This document shows, in pieces, positions 29,392-40,174 of a stretch of DNA of 64,000 nucleotides. The notes beneath the pieces were generated by a model that worked only from the letters and a program-made list of their open reading frames with translations, did no database searches and had not been told where the DNA came from. Position numbers and translations under genes: made by a program. Numbering within the stretch: the stretch's first letter is position 1; each line of letters starts with the position of its first letter. Origin of the DNA: Hoylesella pleuritidis JCM 14110 (lineage in GTDB: Bacteria > Bacteroidota > Bacteroidia > Bacteroidales > Bacteroidaceae); the NCBI RefSeq assembly GCF_000613725.1, contig NZ_BAJN01000002.1, forward strand, positions 204,683 through 268,682, read 5' to 3'.

Positions 29392-30579
29392 TCACAGGTG
29401 TACACCCGCGCCGAGCATCAGGTGATTAGGGTATTTAAAGTCGTGCAGACTGTAGCCGATGTTTGCAAAGATACGCCTTGATAAGCCCACTTTTAAGGCC
29501 AGCATCTGATACCACTCTTTCAGACCGCCACGTGCATTGACAATATTGTGTCCATAGCCGAGATTGATTGTAAAATAAGGCATCACGAACTCTGCGCGGG
29601 CCGACAGTCCCAAGGCCATCTGCTTGATAGCCGCCGGCCGCCGCACGTGTTCCCACTTGGCGTCTTGTTCCCCCTCGCCTACGATATAATCGCCGTCGAA
29701 ATAGAGATTCGCGCTTCGGTCGTATACGCCGTCGACCGAAACGCCTGCATTGAACCAATGGTTGAGATGATAGAGCGGATTGAGCGTAAAGCCGAACACG
29801 CCGTAGCTGCCCGGCAGCGCTACCGGCCCTTGATCGAAATAAAACCCTTGTTTGCGCCACGCGCCGTAAAGCACGAGGTCGCAGTCTACGTGCCTGCGCA
29901 GCGGCGAAACAACTTGCGTATGTAGCTGCCGATTCAGACGCCGATTGACATAGTACGCCACGCTCACTCGCCCGCCCAAAACGTTGAGTCCTGCATTGGG
30001 AATCGTCGTGTTGCCGTTCGAGAAATGAGTGATCGACCCGCCTAAGTTCACATCTAAGCAGTCGGCCAGCTGCCAGCGCAGATACAGGTCAACGTCGATA
30101 TAAGCCGTCACCTTCGAGCCGATTACCTTGTTCTCCGGGTTATCCTGCGGGTCGAAAGGATGCCAGCCGAACGTCAGACCCAAATTCCATTCATAATTCA
30201 ACGACAGCCGCGGTGCGATGCTTTTGATCTGTGCCCCTTGAAAGATAAAAGCCGAGAGGGGATTCCCCAACTGCGGATTGAAGTCGTGATAAGCCACGCC
30301 CACCCCCTGGTATGCCCCCTTGTAAACAGCTGTCCGCTCGTTATCTTGCGGCCGTTGGAATGCGTATTTCAGTCGGACCGTAAACGCGTGGTTCATCGTC
30401 CGCCCCTCAGGATTATTGCCGCGCAGATACTGGTTAGTATGCAGAATGATCGAGGGCAGCACATCTGCCTCGACCCGATGAATCATCGGTCCTTTCACTT
30501 GCAGCGAGTCGGCTTCCTGTGCCGCAGTATCACCCGCTGCCGACACCAGCAGTGCCATCATCAAAATATACTTGTTCAT
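29392..30579 (-). CDS. PagL-like lipid A deacylase / acyloxyacyl hydrolase
   Basis: The 395-residue protein has the signal peptide MNKYILMMALLVSAAGDTAAQ. It is a beta-barrel with SITHFSNGNTTIPNAGLNVL around residues 182-200. This matches the PagL active-site motif, whose His and following Ser form the catalytic pair, followed by the usual PNxGxN. PagL removes a 3-O-linked acyl chain from lipid A in the outer membrane. The length is about twice that of classical PagL, as in other Bacteroidota versions. The ATG at 30579 is chosen because the signal peptide starts there and a consensus promoter lies just upstream. The role in LPS remodelling is inferred. Confidence 0.8.
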   Translation of the reverse strand: MNKYILMMALLVSAAGDTAAQEADSLQVKGPMIHRVEADVLPSIILHTNQYLRGNNPEGRTMNHAFTVRLKYAFQRPQDNERTAVYKGAYQGVGVAYHDFNPQLGNPLSAFIFQGAQIKSIAPRLSLNYEWNLGLTFGWHPFDPQDNPENKVIGSKVTAYIDVDLYLRWQLADCLDVNLGGSITHFSNGNTTIPNAGLNVLGGRVSVAYYVNRRLNRQLHTQVVSPLRRHVDCDLVLYGAWRKQGFYFDQGPVALPGSYGVFGFTLNPLYHLNHWFNAGVSVDGVYDRSANLYFDGDYIVGEGEQDAKWEHVRRPAAIKQMALGLSARAEFVMPYFTINLGYGHNIVNARGGLKEWYQMLALKVGLSRRIFANIGYSLHDFKYPNHLMLGAGVHL

Positions 30580-30600
30580 CCTTAGGTTTCTTTCGCCCTG

Positions 30601-30632
30601 CAAAGATAACGAAATCTCTCTGAGCGTGCAAA
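30601..30632 (-). promoter_or_regulatory. Bacteroidota-type promoter for the PagL-like gene
   Basis: On the minus strand TTTG (30632-30629), 20 bp, then TATCTTTG (30608-30601) matches the consensus exactly. The leader would be about 15-20 nt. Confidence 0.75.
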
Positions 30633-30870
30633 TGAGGGCGAACAAATCACCTCGCCGGTTTAAGCAGAAGCCGTACGGGCGAATCTGCTGGCGATAGACC
30701 GGAACCGGCGATAGCGGAGTGCAATGCGATCGGGATGCACTGGCAAGCCAGGAGTAGATAACCCCCTTCCAAAGCATGAATATTTTGCGATTATGCGTTT
30801 TTCTTGATCGTTATCTTTGCTTATTCCGTAGATAGTATTATCTTTGTACCGAATCGATATCAGTTTCGTC

Positions 30871-30945
30871 GTGATGGTACGAAATTTTCATCACGATGAG
30901 ACGTTCGTACCATCACGATGAAAATTATTTCTCATCACGATGAAA
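30871..30945. repeat. Inverted repeat with multiple CATCACGATGA motifs
   Basis: CGTGATGGTACGAA (30871-30884) and TTCGTACCATCACG (30905-30918) form a perfect 14-bp inverted repeat with a 20-nt loop. The loop and the flank carry further copies of ATCACGATGA, at 30891, 30913 and about 30936. It lies in the roughly 400-bp gap before the HU-like gene. Confidence 0.8.
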
Positions 30946-31012
30946 CATTTATCGATTAAGGGGAATGACAAAAGGAATTCCTTAATATCGTTCATAAACG
31001 ATACCTAATAGG

Positions 31013-31175
31013 GGAAGAGAACGATATGTTGTTGAAAGAGAAAACAGTGCGCTGTTGAAAGAAAAAACGATGTGTTATTGATAAGGAAAACGGTGCGCTG
31101 TTGACAGGGAAAAGGATACCTCGTTGAGACAGAAAACGGTATCTGCCGGAACAAGAAAACTGTGTTTAACCAAAA
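31013..31175. repeat. Degenerate 23-24 bp tandem repeats
   Basis: About seven consecutive units of the form gAAAAcggtgcgctGTTGAaa start near 31013, 31038, 31061, 31085, 31108, 31131 and 31154. They run up to the HU-like gene. The unit differs from the 22-bp TTAACGGTTAA family. Confidence 0.7.
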
Positions 31176-31187
31176 GAAAAGAGAACT

Positions 31188-31790
31188 ATGGCTGTACGTT
31201 ACAAATTGTTGAAGACGACGGGAGGACTCCCGAAGAATGCCGACTTTAAGGTGGTTCCGATGGAATATGGAACCGTGGGACTGAAACAGATGCAGGGGCA
31301 CATCGAACGGGCTACGTCGCTGACACTGGCCGATTTGGTTGGGGTGCTCGAGGCTTTGAAGACGGAGATGATCGACCAGCTGGCGCTGGGCAACCGCGTT
31401 TATCTGGATGGTATCGGGTATTTCTCGCTGTCTGTCGGAGGTGAGGTGTATGAAGACCCGCGGTCGCATCGCTTCCGGCTGCGCAATCCTGCGGTGCGCA
31501 CCGTGAACTTCCGTCCGGAAAAGTCGTTTCTGAAAGCGATGTCGGGGGCCGACTTCGAGAATGCTACCTATCAGTCTGCACTGCACTCGGTTCCCACGCC
31601 GGAAGAGGTGGAGGCGGCGCTTGCAACGCTTTTTGCCGAGCAGTCGTTCATTACGACGGGCGACTTGCGGGGGCAGCTGCATCTTTCGCGCTCGGGGACT
31701 TACCGCCTTGCCGCAGAGCTGGAGCGGTCGGGCAAGTTGCAAAACGTGGGCACGACTTACCGCAAGATTTATGTCAGAGGCGAGGGGTGA
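31188..31790 (+). CDS. HU/IHF-like DNA-binding protein with C-terminal wing-like domain
   Basis: The protein has 200 residues. Residues 1-115 resemble the Bacteroidota HU-HIG domain: MAVRYKLLKTTGGLPKNADF, an ATSLTLADLVGVLEALK helix, and the beta-arm region LGNRVYLDGIGYFSLSVGGE. The remaining 80 residues are helical with SFITTGDLRGQLHLSRSGTY, which may be a winged-helix-like segment. Such proteins bend DNA, sometimes near mobile or variable loci. It is preceded by an unusual repeat region and followed by a separate promoter-like box. Confidence 0.82.
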   Translation: MAVRYKLLKTTGGLPKNADFKVVPMEYGTVGLKQMQGHIERATSLTLADLVGVLEALKTEMIDQLALGNRVYLDGIGYFSLSVGGEVYEDPRSHRFRLRNPAVRTVNFRPEKSFLKAMSGADFENATYQSALHSVPTPEEVEAALATLFAEQSFITTGDLRGQLHLSRSGTYRLAAELERSGKLQNVGTTYRKIYVRGEG

Positions 31791-31872
31791 GTGTGCTGCA
31801 AAGAGCTTATGTAAAATCACGAAAAATGTTATATTTTGATAGGGGATGAGGCGGTAAGTGGATTTTTTTCCG

Positions 31873-31880
31873 TAAGTTTG
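31873..31880 (+). promoter_or_regulatory. Candidate -7 box for the histidine phosphatase gene
   Basis: TAAGTTTG matches TAnnTTTG and ends 23 bp before the ATG. No -33 element stands out. Confidence 0.45.
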
Positions 31881-31903
31881 CATTCACTAAAAAACATTGA
31901 TTT

Positions 31904-33189
31904 ATGAAAAGAAATATCATCGTTTTAGCATCATTGCTTTTTACGCTCTGCGTTTGTGCACAGCAGGCACGTAAGGATTTCGAGAAAGACAAGAATCTGT
32001 CGGCGGGTAACTATGTGGCTTATCCCGGTCCGCAAAAGGTGCTCACGCCGGCGCCCAAAGGGTATCGACCGTTTTATATCAGCACTACGGGCGGCACGGG
32101 TCGCGCTATCTGATCGGTACGCGGGCTTATGACTGGCCTTATTCGGTATTGATGCGTGCCGACAGTCTGGGTAAGCTGACGTCTGCGGGTAAGGACGTGT
32201 TGCGCAAGGTGGGGCTGATTCGCGCTGAGGCTTATCGTCGCGATGGCGAGCTGACACAGCGGGGTGCCGAGCAACATAAGGCGATTGCGAAGCGGATGTA
32301 TGAACGATTCCCCGAAGTTTTTGCAGGAAAAACGAATGTAGATGCCAAGAGCACGATAGTTATTCGTTGTATTCTGTCGATGGAAAATGCGTTGCAGCAG
32401 TTGCTCGTTGCTAATCCGCAGTTGCAGATTACACACGATGCGAGTCACCACGATATGTATTATATGAATCTGAACGATACGGCTCTGAGAGCCAAACGCT
32501 CTGCTCCGGCGGTTAACGAGGCGTTGGAGGCGTTCTCGAAGAAGCACGACAATTATGAGCGGGTGATGCAGACGATTTTCAATGACGAAGCCTACTGGCA
32601 TGACAGCATCGATGCCTCGCAGTTGAATCGTATGCTTTATAAGTTGGCAAGCAATGTTCAGAGTACCGAGCTGCGGCACAAGCTGTCGCTCTACGACCTC
32701 TTTACGCAGGGCGAGCTTTATGACAATTGGCTCAAAGACAACGCTTATTGGTATGTTGCTTACGGTCCGTCACCGCTCAGCGGTAATGTTCAGCCTTTCT
32801 CCCAGCGTAATTTGTTGCGTAAAATCATCGTCGAGGCCGACAGTTGTATTGCTCTTCCACATCCCGGTGCTACGCTCCGCTATGGACACGACACGATGGT
32901 GATGCCGCTTACCTGCCTGTTGGATCTCAATGGCTGCGGTCGGCAGATCAGCGATTTGGAGCAATTGGACGATGCGAACTGGTGTGATTACAAAATCATT
33001 CCGATGGCTTCTAATCTGCAATTCGTGTTTTATCGCCGGTCGCCGGCCGATAAAGACGTCATCTTCAAGGTGCTGCTCTGTGAAGACGAGGCAACGCTCC
33101 CCATCAAAACCGATATCGCCCCGTATTATCATTGGCGCGATTTCAAGGACTATTATTTAAAGAAACTCGACGCTTATTCGGGTAAATAA
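31904..33189 (+). CDS. Histidine-type (acid) phosphatase, frameshifted
   Basis: The signal peptide is [20 protein letters not shown]. With one C restored near 32083 the sequence reads [20 protein letters not shown], giving the RHGxR active-site motif of branch 2 histidine phosphatases. The late GHDTMVMPL supplies the HD proton-donor pair. Restored length is about 429 residues. Relatives include Bacteroidota phytase/MINPP-like enzymes that dephosphorylate inositol phosphates or other phosphomonoesters in the periplasm. The lost base removes the catalytic motif from the first frame, so as written the gene would be dead. It ends 2 bp before mutS. Confidence 0.88.
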
Positions 33190-33191
33190 TA

Positions 33192-35807
33192 ATGGCAAAT
33201 AGAGACGTGGGGCAAACCCCGATGATGAAGCAGTTCTTCTCGTTTAAGAACCAATATCCTGACGCAGTGTTGTTGTTTCGCTGTGGCGACTTCTATGAAA
33301 CGTATTGCGAAGACGCCGTAGTGGCAGCCAAGATTCTCGGAATCACGCTTACGAAACGCAGTAAAGAGGGAATCGAAATGGCCGGATTCCCTCATCACGC
33401 ACTTGATACTTACCTCCCGAAGTTAGTTCGTGCGGGCCGACGAGTGGCAATCTGCGATCAGCTTGAAGATCCGAAACTCACTAAGAAGTTGGTCAAGCGC
33501 GGTATTACGGAGTTGGTTACGCCCGGAATAGCGATGAACGACACTGTGCTGAACTATAAAGAAAACAACTTCTTGGCTGCCGTACACTTCGGGAAGGCTG
33601 CTTGCGGTGTGGCATTTCTGGATATTTCTACGGGCGAGTTTCTGACCGATGAGGGGGCGTTTGATTACATTGAGAAGCTCTTAGGCAATTTCTCGCCTAA
33701 GGAAGTGCTGTATGACAGGGCGCATAAAGCCGAGTTTGAACGGCAATTCGGTACTAAATTCTGTGTGTTTGAGCTTGACGATTGGGTTTTTACGGAACAG
33801 TCGGCACGGCAGAAACTATTAAAACATTTCGGCACAAAGACTTTAAAGGGCTTCGGTGTGGAGCATTTAAAAAGCGGAGTCATTGCTTCGGGTGCTATTC
33901 TTCAATACCTCGAGCTGACCCAACATACGAACATCGCACACATCACGTCGCTCAGTCGTATTGAGGAAGAACGCTATGTACGCCTTGATAAATTCACAAT
34001 CCGCTCGCTGGAATTGCTCCAACCGATGCAGGAAGACGGTGCATCGTTGCTCGATGTCATTGATCAGACGGTGACACCGATGGGCGGTCGGATGCTGAAA
34101 CGATGGGTGGTGTTTCCTTTAAAAGATGAGAAGCGCATCGAACAAAGGCTTGACGGTGTGGAATATTTCTTCCGCGAGCCCGACTTCCGACAGTGTATCG
34201 ATGAACAACTCCACCGCATTGGCGATTTGGAACGCATCATTTCAAAAGTCGCCGTGGGCCGAGTCTCACCGCGAGAAGTTGTTCAGTTAAAGTACGCATT
34301 GCAGGCTATCGCCCCTATCAAAACAGCTTGCACTCACGCAAAGAATGAAAGCTTGACGCAGATCGGTGAACAATTGAATCTGTGTGAGAGTATTCGAGAT
34401 CGCATCGAGCGTGAAATCCAACCCGATCCGCCGCAATTACTCGTTAAAGGTAATGTCATTGCAGATGGATTCAACGCCGAACTCGATGAGCTTCGACGCA
34501 TCTCTAATAACAGTCGCGAATACCTTTTGCAGATTCAACAGCGTGAAATCGAGCAGACGGGTATTGCAAGTCTCAAAGTGGGTTATAATAACGTGTTCGG
34601 CTATTACCTTGAAGTACGCAACACTTACAAAGATAAGGTTCCGCAAGAGTGGGTTCGTAAGCAGACGTTAGCACAAGCCGAGCGTTATATAACACAAGAG
34701 TTGAAAGAGTATGAAGAGAAGATTCTCGGAGCTGATGAGAAAATTCGGTCGCTTGAAGAACGACTCTTCACCGAACTGGTAACGGCTATGCAGGAGTTTA
34801 TCCCGCAGATTCAGATCGATGCTAATGTCATTGCACAACTTGATTGCTTGCTTTCGTTTGCCAAAGCGGCCGAAGATCATCATTACATCCGGCCTCAAAT
34901 TTGTACCGAAGACACGCTCGATATCAAACAGGGAAGACATCCTGTGATCGAGACTCAGCTGCCGGCGGGCGAGCAATATGTGCCGAACGACATCCTGCTC
35001 GATAACGACAAGCAGCAAATCATTATCATTACGGGTCCGAATATGGCCGGAAAGTCGGCTCTCTTACGGCAAACGGCATTGATTGTATTGCTTGCTCAGA
35101 TGGGTAGTTTTGTCCCGGCCGAGAGTGCCAAGGTGGGCTTGGTAGACAAAGTCTTTACTCGTGTGGGGGCCAGCGATAATATATCGTTAGGCGAATCTAC
35201 GTTTATGGTTGAGATGACCGAGGCTGCCAACATTCTCAATAACGTGTCGCCGCATTCGCTTGTGCTGTTCGACGAGTTGGGACGAGGCACAAGTACATAT
35301 GACGGGATCAGCATTGCGTGGGCCATTGTGGAGTATTTGCACGAGCATTCAAAGGCCCGTTCGCGTACGCTTTTTGCCACTCACTATCACGAACTCAATG
35401 AGATGGAGAAGAATTTTGCGCGTATTCGTAACTATAACGTCAGTGTTAAGGAGGTGAATAATAAGGTAATCTTTCTCCGAAGACTCGAACGCGGAGGCTC
35501 GGAACATTCTTTTGGTATCCACGTAGCTGAAATTGCGGGTATGCCTAAGAGCATCGTGAAACGTGCCAATGTCATTCTGAAACAATTGGAAGCCGACAAC
35601 AGCAATGTGGGAACGGCCGGAAAGGCAGGCGTAAAGCATCTCGACGAGAGTCGGGAAGGCTTGCAACTCAGTTTTTTCCAGCTTGACGATCCTGTGCTTT
35701 GCCAAATCCGAGACGAGATTCTGGGACTCGACGTCAATCATCTTACGCCTGTCGAGGCGCTCAATAAGCTTAACGATATCAAGAAGATTGTAGGAGGGAA
35801 ATCGTGA
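33192..35807 (+). CDS. mutS: DNA mismatch repair protein MutS
   Basis: The 871-residue protein has the mismatch-reading Phe-x-Glu in [13 protein letters not shown] near the N-terminus, the connector and lever domains, the clamp, Walker [14 protein letters not shown] near residue 614, and [12 protein letters not shown] followed by the FATHYHEL motif. The C-terminal helix-turn-helix dimerisation segment is present. It recognises mispairs and recruits MutL. It starts 2 bp after the phosphatase gene and overlaps the next gene by 4 bp, so these unrelated functions share a transcript. Confidence 0.98.
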   Translation: MANRDVGQTPMMKQFFSFKNQYPDAVLLFRCGDFYETYCEDAVVAAKILGITLTKRSKEGIEMAGFPHHALDTYLPKLVRAGRRVAICDQLEDPKLTKKLVKRGITELVTPGIAMNDTVLNYKENNFLAAVHFGKAACGVAFLDISTGEFLTDEGAFDYIEKLLGNFSPKEVLYDRAHKAEFERQFGTKFCVFELDDWVFTEQSARQKLLKHFGTKTLKGFGVEHLKSGVIASGAILQYLELTQHTNIAHITSLSRIEEERYVRLDKFTIRSLELLQPMQEDGASLLDVIDQTVTPMGGRMLKRWVVFPLKDEKRIEQRLDGVEYFFREPDFRQCIDEQLHRIGDLERIISKVAVGRVSPREVVQLKYALQAIAPIKTACTHAKNESLTQIGEQLNLCESIRDRIEREIQPDPPQLLVKGNVIADGFNAELDELRRISNNSREYLLQIQQREIEQTGIASLKVGYNNVFGYYLEVRNTYKDKVPQEWVRKQTLAQAERYITQELKEYEEKILGADEKIRSLEERLFTELVTAMQEFIPQIQIDANVIAQLDCLLSFAKAAEDHHYIRPQICTEDTLDIKQGRHPVIETQLPAGEQYVPNDILLDNDKQQIIIITGPNMAGKSALLRQTALIVLLAQMGSFVPAESAKVGLVDKVFTRVGASDNISLGESTFMVEMTEAANILNNVSPHSLVLFDELGRGTSTYDGISIAWAIVEYLHEHSKARSRTLFATHYHELNEMEKNFARIRNYNVSVKEVNNKVIFLRRLERGGSEHSFGIHVAEIAGMPKSIVKRANVILKQLEADNSNVGTAGKAGVKHLDESREGLQLSFFQLDDPVLCQIRDEILGLDVNHLTPVEALNKLNDIKKIVGGKS

Positions 35808-36757
35808 TCAGATGTTTGTTAATGGCGGCTTTGTGTTGTTTTTCATCCGGTAAAGCTGTTGCCGAAGAACGTATTGACCCCATTCTATACGGCAATATGG
35901 ACCATTGGGTGGTGCGAAATATCAAAGAGTCGTCCATCATTGGCGGTAATTCGAAGACACTTTATGAGATAGGCCCCGACCGAACGATTGACGGAAACAT
36001 CCCGTATAAGAATCTCGGGCATTCTCCTTGGGCTACTTCTAACGTGTTGGCCAAGGTGATGGGCATTGTCAAAACCAATCAGTCGGTTTATCGCGAACCG
36101 CGAGGTACAGGCTATTGTGCCAAGTTAAGCACCCACATCGAGCACGTCAAAGTACTCGGTTTGGTCGACATCAGTGTCTTGGCAGCAGGTTCTGTCTTCC
36201 TCGGAGATATGCACGAGCCTATCACGGGCACAAAAGACGGCGAGAAAAGTCTTAATTGGGGCATCCCGTATAACAAGCGGCCAACGGCCCTCCGATACGA
36301 TTATCGGGTGGTATTGGCTGCAAGTCCTAATCGCATTAAGCAGACCGGATTCAGCAAAGTATCCGCAGTGCCGGGCAAAGACTGTGCTATTACCGTACTG
36401 CTTTTGCAGAAACGGAGCGAAGACGCCAAAGGAAACATCACAGCAAAACGCGTCGGAACGATGGTTGTTGAGTACAATCGCAATACCAACGGATGGGTTA
36501 ACAATTCCACATATCGTATTCTTTACGGCGACATCCGCAGTCAATTGGGTTATAATGAGCGCCTGATGGGCTTGCGATCTACCGACTATGCCCGTAACAG
36601 TAAGGGTAAAAGTGTGCCCATTAAGGAAATAGGGTGGGCTGGGAAAGATGAAATGCCGACACATCTTGTGCTTCAATTCTCGTCGAGTAACGGCGGAGCT
36701 TTCATCGGTTCACCTGGAAACACATTCTGGATAGATAATGTCAAGCTGGTTCAATGA
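35804..36757 (+). CDS. Exported PCMD-like protein
   Basis: The 317-residue protein starts at a GTG with a strong AGGAGG six bases upstream; the overlap with the mutS stop is GTGA. The N-terminus [20 protein letters not shown] is a signal peptide. The body ([35 protein letters not shown]) and the ending [20 protein letters not shown] then WIDNVKLV resemble the PCMD fold, like the protein at 11733, but without its N-terminal sandwich. It is probably periplasmic or surface-exposed. Its stop overlaps the phosphoethanolamine transferase start by 4 bp. Function unknown. Confidence 0.75.
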   Translation: MIRCLLMAALCCFSSGKAVAEERIDPILYGNMDHWVVRNIKESSIIGGNSKTLYEIGPDRTIDGNIPYKNLGHSPWATSNVLAKVMGIVKTNQSVYREPRGTGYCAKLSTHIEHVKVLGLVDISVLAAGSVFLGDMHEPITGTKDGEKSLNWGIPYNKRPTALRYDYRVVLAASPNRIKQTGFSKVSAVPGKDCAITVLLLQKRSEDAKGNITAKRVGTMVVEYNRNTNGWVNNSTYRILYGDIRSQLGYNERLMGLRSTDYARNSKGKSVPIKEIGWAGKDEMPTHLVLQFSSSNGGAFIGSPGNTFWIDNVKLVQ

Positions 36758-38546
36758 GGCTTTTTAAACATATCGTCAACCGTTACTCCGCTCCGCAGGT
36801 CATCTTCTTTCAGGCACTCTTTGTACTGAGTCTGCCCAACATCTGCCTGTCTTTTACAGAGCCTTTGCCGCTTGTGGGCCGCCTGGTCAATATTATTCTG
36901 CCCGTCTCCTTATATATATGGGCCCTCTCGCTGTCGCCGAAAATAGGCCGAACGGTGTGGTTTCTCTTTCCGTTTCTCTTCCTTTCAGCCTTTCAGATGG
37001 TGCTACTCTATCTGTACGGTCACTCCGTGATAGCCGTTGATATGTTCTTAAATCTCATCACAACGAATACCGGCGAGGCGCTGGAATTACTCGACAATCT
37101 CCTTCCGAGCATTGTTTTCGTGGTCTTGATCTACGTTCCGCTCTTGTTGCTTGCCGGTTTTTCGATGGTTCGAAGGCAACAGCTCACCCAACCATTCTGT
37201 CGTATCGGTCGGCGAGCAGGTGCTGTCGGGGCTGCCGCAGGATTGTTACTCCTCTTTCTTCTAATCGTCTCCAACCATACAACGACAGATCATCGAGACT
37301 GTTCTCCATCATCAATCGCCAATTCTCAATTACCCAAAAGCTATGCAGTTACAGATGACCTATATCCCGTCAACGTGCTGCACAACATCTGGTTGGCTGT
37401 CAGTCGTACTTACGCCACGACCCATTATGCCGAGACTTCGCGCCGCTTCACCTTTCGGGCAACATCTACGCACAATCCCAACGAGCGTGAAATATATGTC
37501 CTTGTGATAGGGGAGACGGCCCGCGCAGCCAACTTTCAGCTCTACGGATATCGTCGAGCCACCGACCCGCAATTGCTTTCCGTACCGCATCTTGCCGTTT
37601 TCAAGCGTGCACTTACACAGTCTAACACCACGCATAAGAGTGTTCCGATGCTTCTTTCAGCCGTTTCGGCCGTCGATTTCGACAGTGTTTACCACCAAAA
37701 AGGCATCATTACGGCTTTTAAAGAGGCCGGATTCCACACGGTATTCTTATCTAATCAATTACCCAATCACTCCTTTATCGACTTCTTCGGACAAGCAGCC
37801 GACGAGTGGAAATTTATTCGCGCACATTCATCTAAGGCCGCTCCCGACGGTTATGACGACCGACTTCTGCCGCTCTTAGACGCTGTTCTCAAGCAGAACA
37901 GGCGCAAAGAGTTTATCGTTTTACACACCTATGGGTCGCATTTTGAATATCAAAAGCGTTATCCTCGTAGTCTGTCATATTTCAAACCCGATGAAGCCAG
38001 CGAGGCAGAAACTTCCAATCGGCGCTCGCTCGTTAATGCTTACGATAACACCATTCGTTACACCGACCGTCTGTTGGCCGAAGTGATGCACCGAATCGAG
38101 GCTACCGGCGCTATGGGTGCATTGGTTTACGCTTCCGATCACGGTGAAAACATCTTCGATGACAGCCGTCATCTCTTCCTTCACGCATCTCCTCGGCCCT
38201 CTTATTACGAGCTGCACGTACCGTTGATGGTATGGCTTTCGACTCGTTATTGTGGTTTACGCCCCGGCGTTTTGCCTGTGCTCGCCGCCAACTGTAATCG
38301 ACCGGTTGCTACAAACTTGTCTGTTTTCCACACGATGATAGACCTTGCAGGCCTCCGTACACCGTATTTCGACCGCCGCCGCTCTGTTGCCGCCTCGCTT
38401 ATCGCCCTCTTCCGCCCGTTTATCTCAACGATCACAACGAGCCGATTCCCCTCAATCGGATGGTCACCGATGCCGAAGATATCGCCCGTTTCAAGCAAGC
38501 GGGAATACCGTTGCAGGACTATCCTGCACGAAATAACAAAAAATAA
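36754..38546 (+). CDS. Phosphoethanolamine transferase (EptA/CptA-like), frameshifted near the end
   Basis: Five N-terminal membrane helices (residues about 15-180) precede a periplasmic sulfatase-fold domain. The metal site is visible in VLVIGETARAANFQLYGYRR; the nucleophilic Thr is in SNTTHKSVPMLLSAV near residue 291; and YASDHGENIFDD supplies the Asp-His pair. It would transfer phosphoethanolamine to lipid A or another glycan. The frame changes near 38399, where one added T restores SLYRPLPPVYLNDHNEPIPL and a natural end at 38546. The written frame instead reads on to 38595. An AATTCTCAATT-type repeat is embedded in frame near 37311. Confidence 0.88.
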
Positions 38547-38566
38547 AATTCCAATCAGCTCCTTTC

Positions 38567-39215
38567 TCACAGCGCAATGCGGAGACCGGTATTGAAAACG
38601 CTTTGATAACCGTAACCCAATTCAGCAAAGCCGCGGAATGCACGTTTACCGAATTCCAATCCGACAGGCGTAACTTGATAAGTCATTCGCCATTTGCGAA
38701 TGGTTAACGGCACCGCATTGTCAAGCGAAATAGGGCGAAACTCCATCTTCTGGCGTATCACACCCACGGATAAAGACGAATAGAGACGGAGCCAATGACT
38801 GCGGAGCTCGTACCAAGTCCATCGCACTGATGGGGCAATATAGAGTGTATGACTATGCATATGAACCTTTCTTTTCATCCCCGCAGAACGGAATGAGAGG
38901 ATGAAGCAGTTTAAGTTCGCCGTAATGATGCAAAGCGTGCCCCCAACCGACAGTCGCTCCCACCGAGAAACTATGTGAAATGCGATAGTGATATTGTAGA
39001 CTGATGGTCTGATGTTTACGTCCTTCGAGGATGTGCGTGTATCGTTTGTCAGGATTCAGACCGTATTTCCGGCACATTTCAAGTGTGAAATCGTCAAATC
39101 TTTTATCCAAAATATTGTCGAAATAGCCGAAACTTACACTCCATTCGTGGTGTCTCATCTCCTGTGCCTGTATTTTTACAGTAGTCAAAAGCAATGCGAT
39201 GATCCAATATTTCAT
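38567..39215 (-). CDS. Small outer-membrane beta-barrel protein, frameshifted
   Basis: The signal peptide is MKYWIIALLLTTVKIQAQ. Strands such as WSVSFGYFDNIL, ISLQYHYRISHSFSVGATVG and LRLYSSLSVGVIRQKME alternate as in 8-strand barrels, and the C-terminus GYQSVFNTGLRIAL is OMP-like. The frame breaks near 38880 within a run of four C; three would join LIPFCG to the downstream frame (MKRKVHMHSHTLYIAPSVRW). Restored length is about 215 residues. It is convergent with the transferase gene. Function unknown. Confidence 0.7.
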
Positions 39216-39388
39216 AGTTATTGATGTTGTTCTTTGATAGAACGCACTTGCAGTCAGATTCTTGCACGACCCCTAATCTGAATGTAAGGCCCATTGAAAT
39301 GAACCTTAGCCAGAAGGTCAAAAGGCATAAGGACAAGGGAGTTCGTATGTTATTGAGAATCAAATACATATAATGGCCATTACGACTA

Positions 39389-39498
39389 ACCGTTAAACGT
39401 CTTATGATTAACGGTTAATCGCACAATAACTAACCATTAGTCGCACGCCGTTTAATGGTCTTTCGTTTAGCAACTGACGGTTAATCGTTGAATAACTT
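39389..39498. repeat. 22-bp tandem repeat array R6
   Basis: Five units in exact register begin at 39389, 39411, 39433, 39455 and 39477, for example ACGGTTAATCGCACAATAAC and ACCATTAGTCGCACGCCGTT. CTTGTATCTTATTGATAGTC follows directly at about 39497. Confidence 0.85.
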
Positions 39499-39542
39499 GT
39501 ATCTTATTGATAGTCAGTAAAATATAGAGAAATCTCTATTCT

Positions 39543-39580
39543 GCCTCTCTCTCCCGAGGGAGAGGGCCGGAGTGAGGTTT
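39543..39580. repeat. Dispersed CTCTCC/GGAGAG hairpin repeat
   Basis: CCTCTCTCTCCC, GA, GGGAGAGGG, then CCGGAGTGAGG and a T-run resembles the copy at 19890. It could also act as a terminator for ispF, whose stop is just beyond. Confidence 0.55.
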
Positions 39581-39594
39581 TTATTAAGGGTCTG

Positions 39595-40065
39595 TTATTC
39601 TATCAATACAACAGCATAGGCGGCAATTCCATCTTCTCTGCCAATGGCATCGAGGTGCTCGTTGGTGGTGGCTTTGATGGAGATGTTGTCGGGATCTGTG
39701 CCGATGATGTCGGCAATACATTGTTGCATTGCCGGGATATGCGGATTCAGCTTGGGGCGTTCGGCACAAACGGTGGCGTCGATATTGCCGAGACGGTAAC
39801 CTTTCGATGCAATCAAAGCTACCGTTTTACGCAGAATCACCTTGCTGTCCATATCTAATGTGTCGGCAGAAGTGTCCGGAAAGTGGTATCCTATATCACG
39901 CATATTGGCCGCACCGAGCATCGCATCGCAAATGGCGTGCAGCAAAACGTCGGCGTCACTGTGGCCTAACAGACCCGAACTGTGGTCTATCTTGATGCCG
40001 CCAAGCCATAAATCGCGGCCTTCTACCAAACGGTGGACATCGTATCCAAAGCCTACTCGAATCAT
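39595..40065 (-). CDS. ispF: 2-C-methyl-D-erythritol 2,4-cyclodiphosphate synthase
   Basis: The 156-residue protein has all IspF hallmarks: MIRVGFGYDVHRLVEGRDLW with the zinc-binding Asp and His, GHSDADVLLHAICDAMLGAA, GYHFPDTS, and the C-terminal SIKATTNEHLDAIGRE. It makes the cyclic diphosphate of the non-mevalonate isoprenoid pathway as a cytosolic trimer. It lies downstream of porU and porV on the same strand, separated from porV by an AATTGAGAATTG-type repeat. Confidence 0.97.
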   Translation of the reverse strand: MIRVGFGYDVHRLVEGRDLWLGGIKIDHSSGLLGHSDADVLLHAICDAMLGAANMRDIGYHFPDTSADTLDMDSKVILRKTVALIASKGYRLGNIDATVCAERPKLNPHIPAMQQCIADIIGTDPDNISIKATTNEHLDAIGREDGIAAYAVVLIE

Positions 40066-40165
40066 TGGTAATTGAAAATTAATAATTGAGAACTGATAAT
40101 TAGGAACCGTATTTATTGATAATCGGGAATTGAATGAATTCTCAATTCTTAATTATCAACTATCA
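40066..40165. repeat. AATTGAGAATTG-type low-complexity repeat
   Basis: Repeated AATTGAAAATTAATAATTG and GAATTCTCAATTCTTAATT variants fill the space between ispF and porV, like the stretch at 1345-1430. Confidence 0.6.
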
Positions 40166-40174
40166 ATTCCCTGT

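Noticed and set aside
31005..31883. 292-codon minus-strand open frame
   Set aside because: It lies opposite the HU-like gene and its repeat region. Its protein is arginine- and serine-rich with no domain, and the HU-like frame is clearly the coding one.
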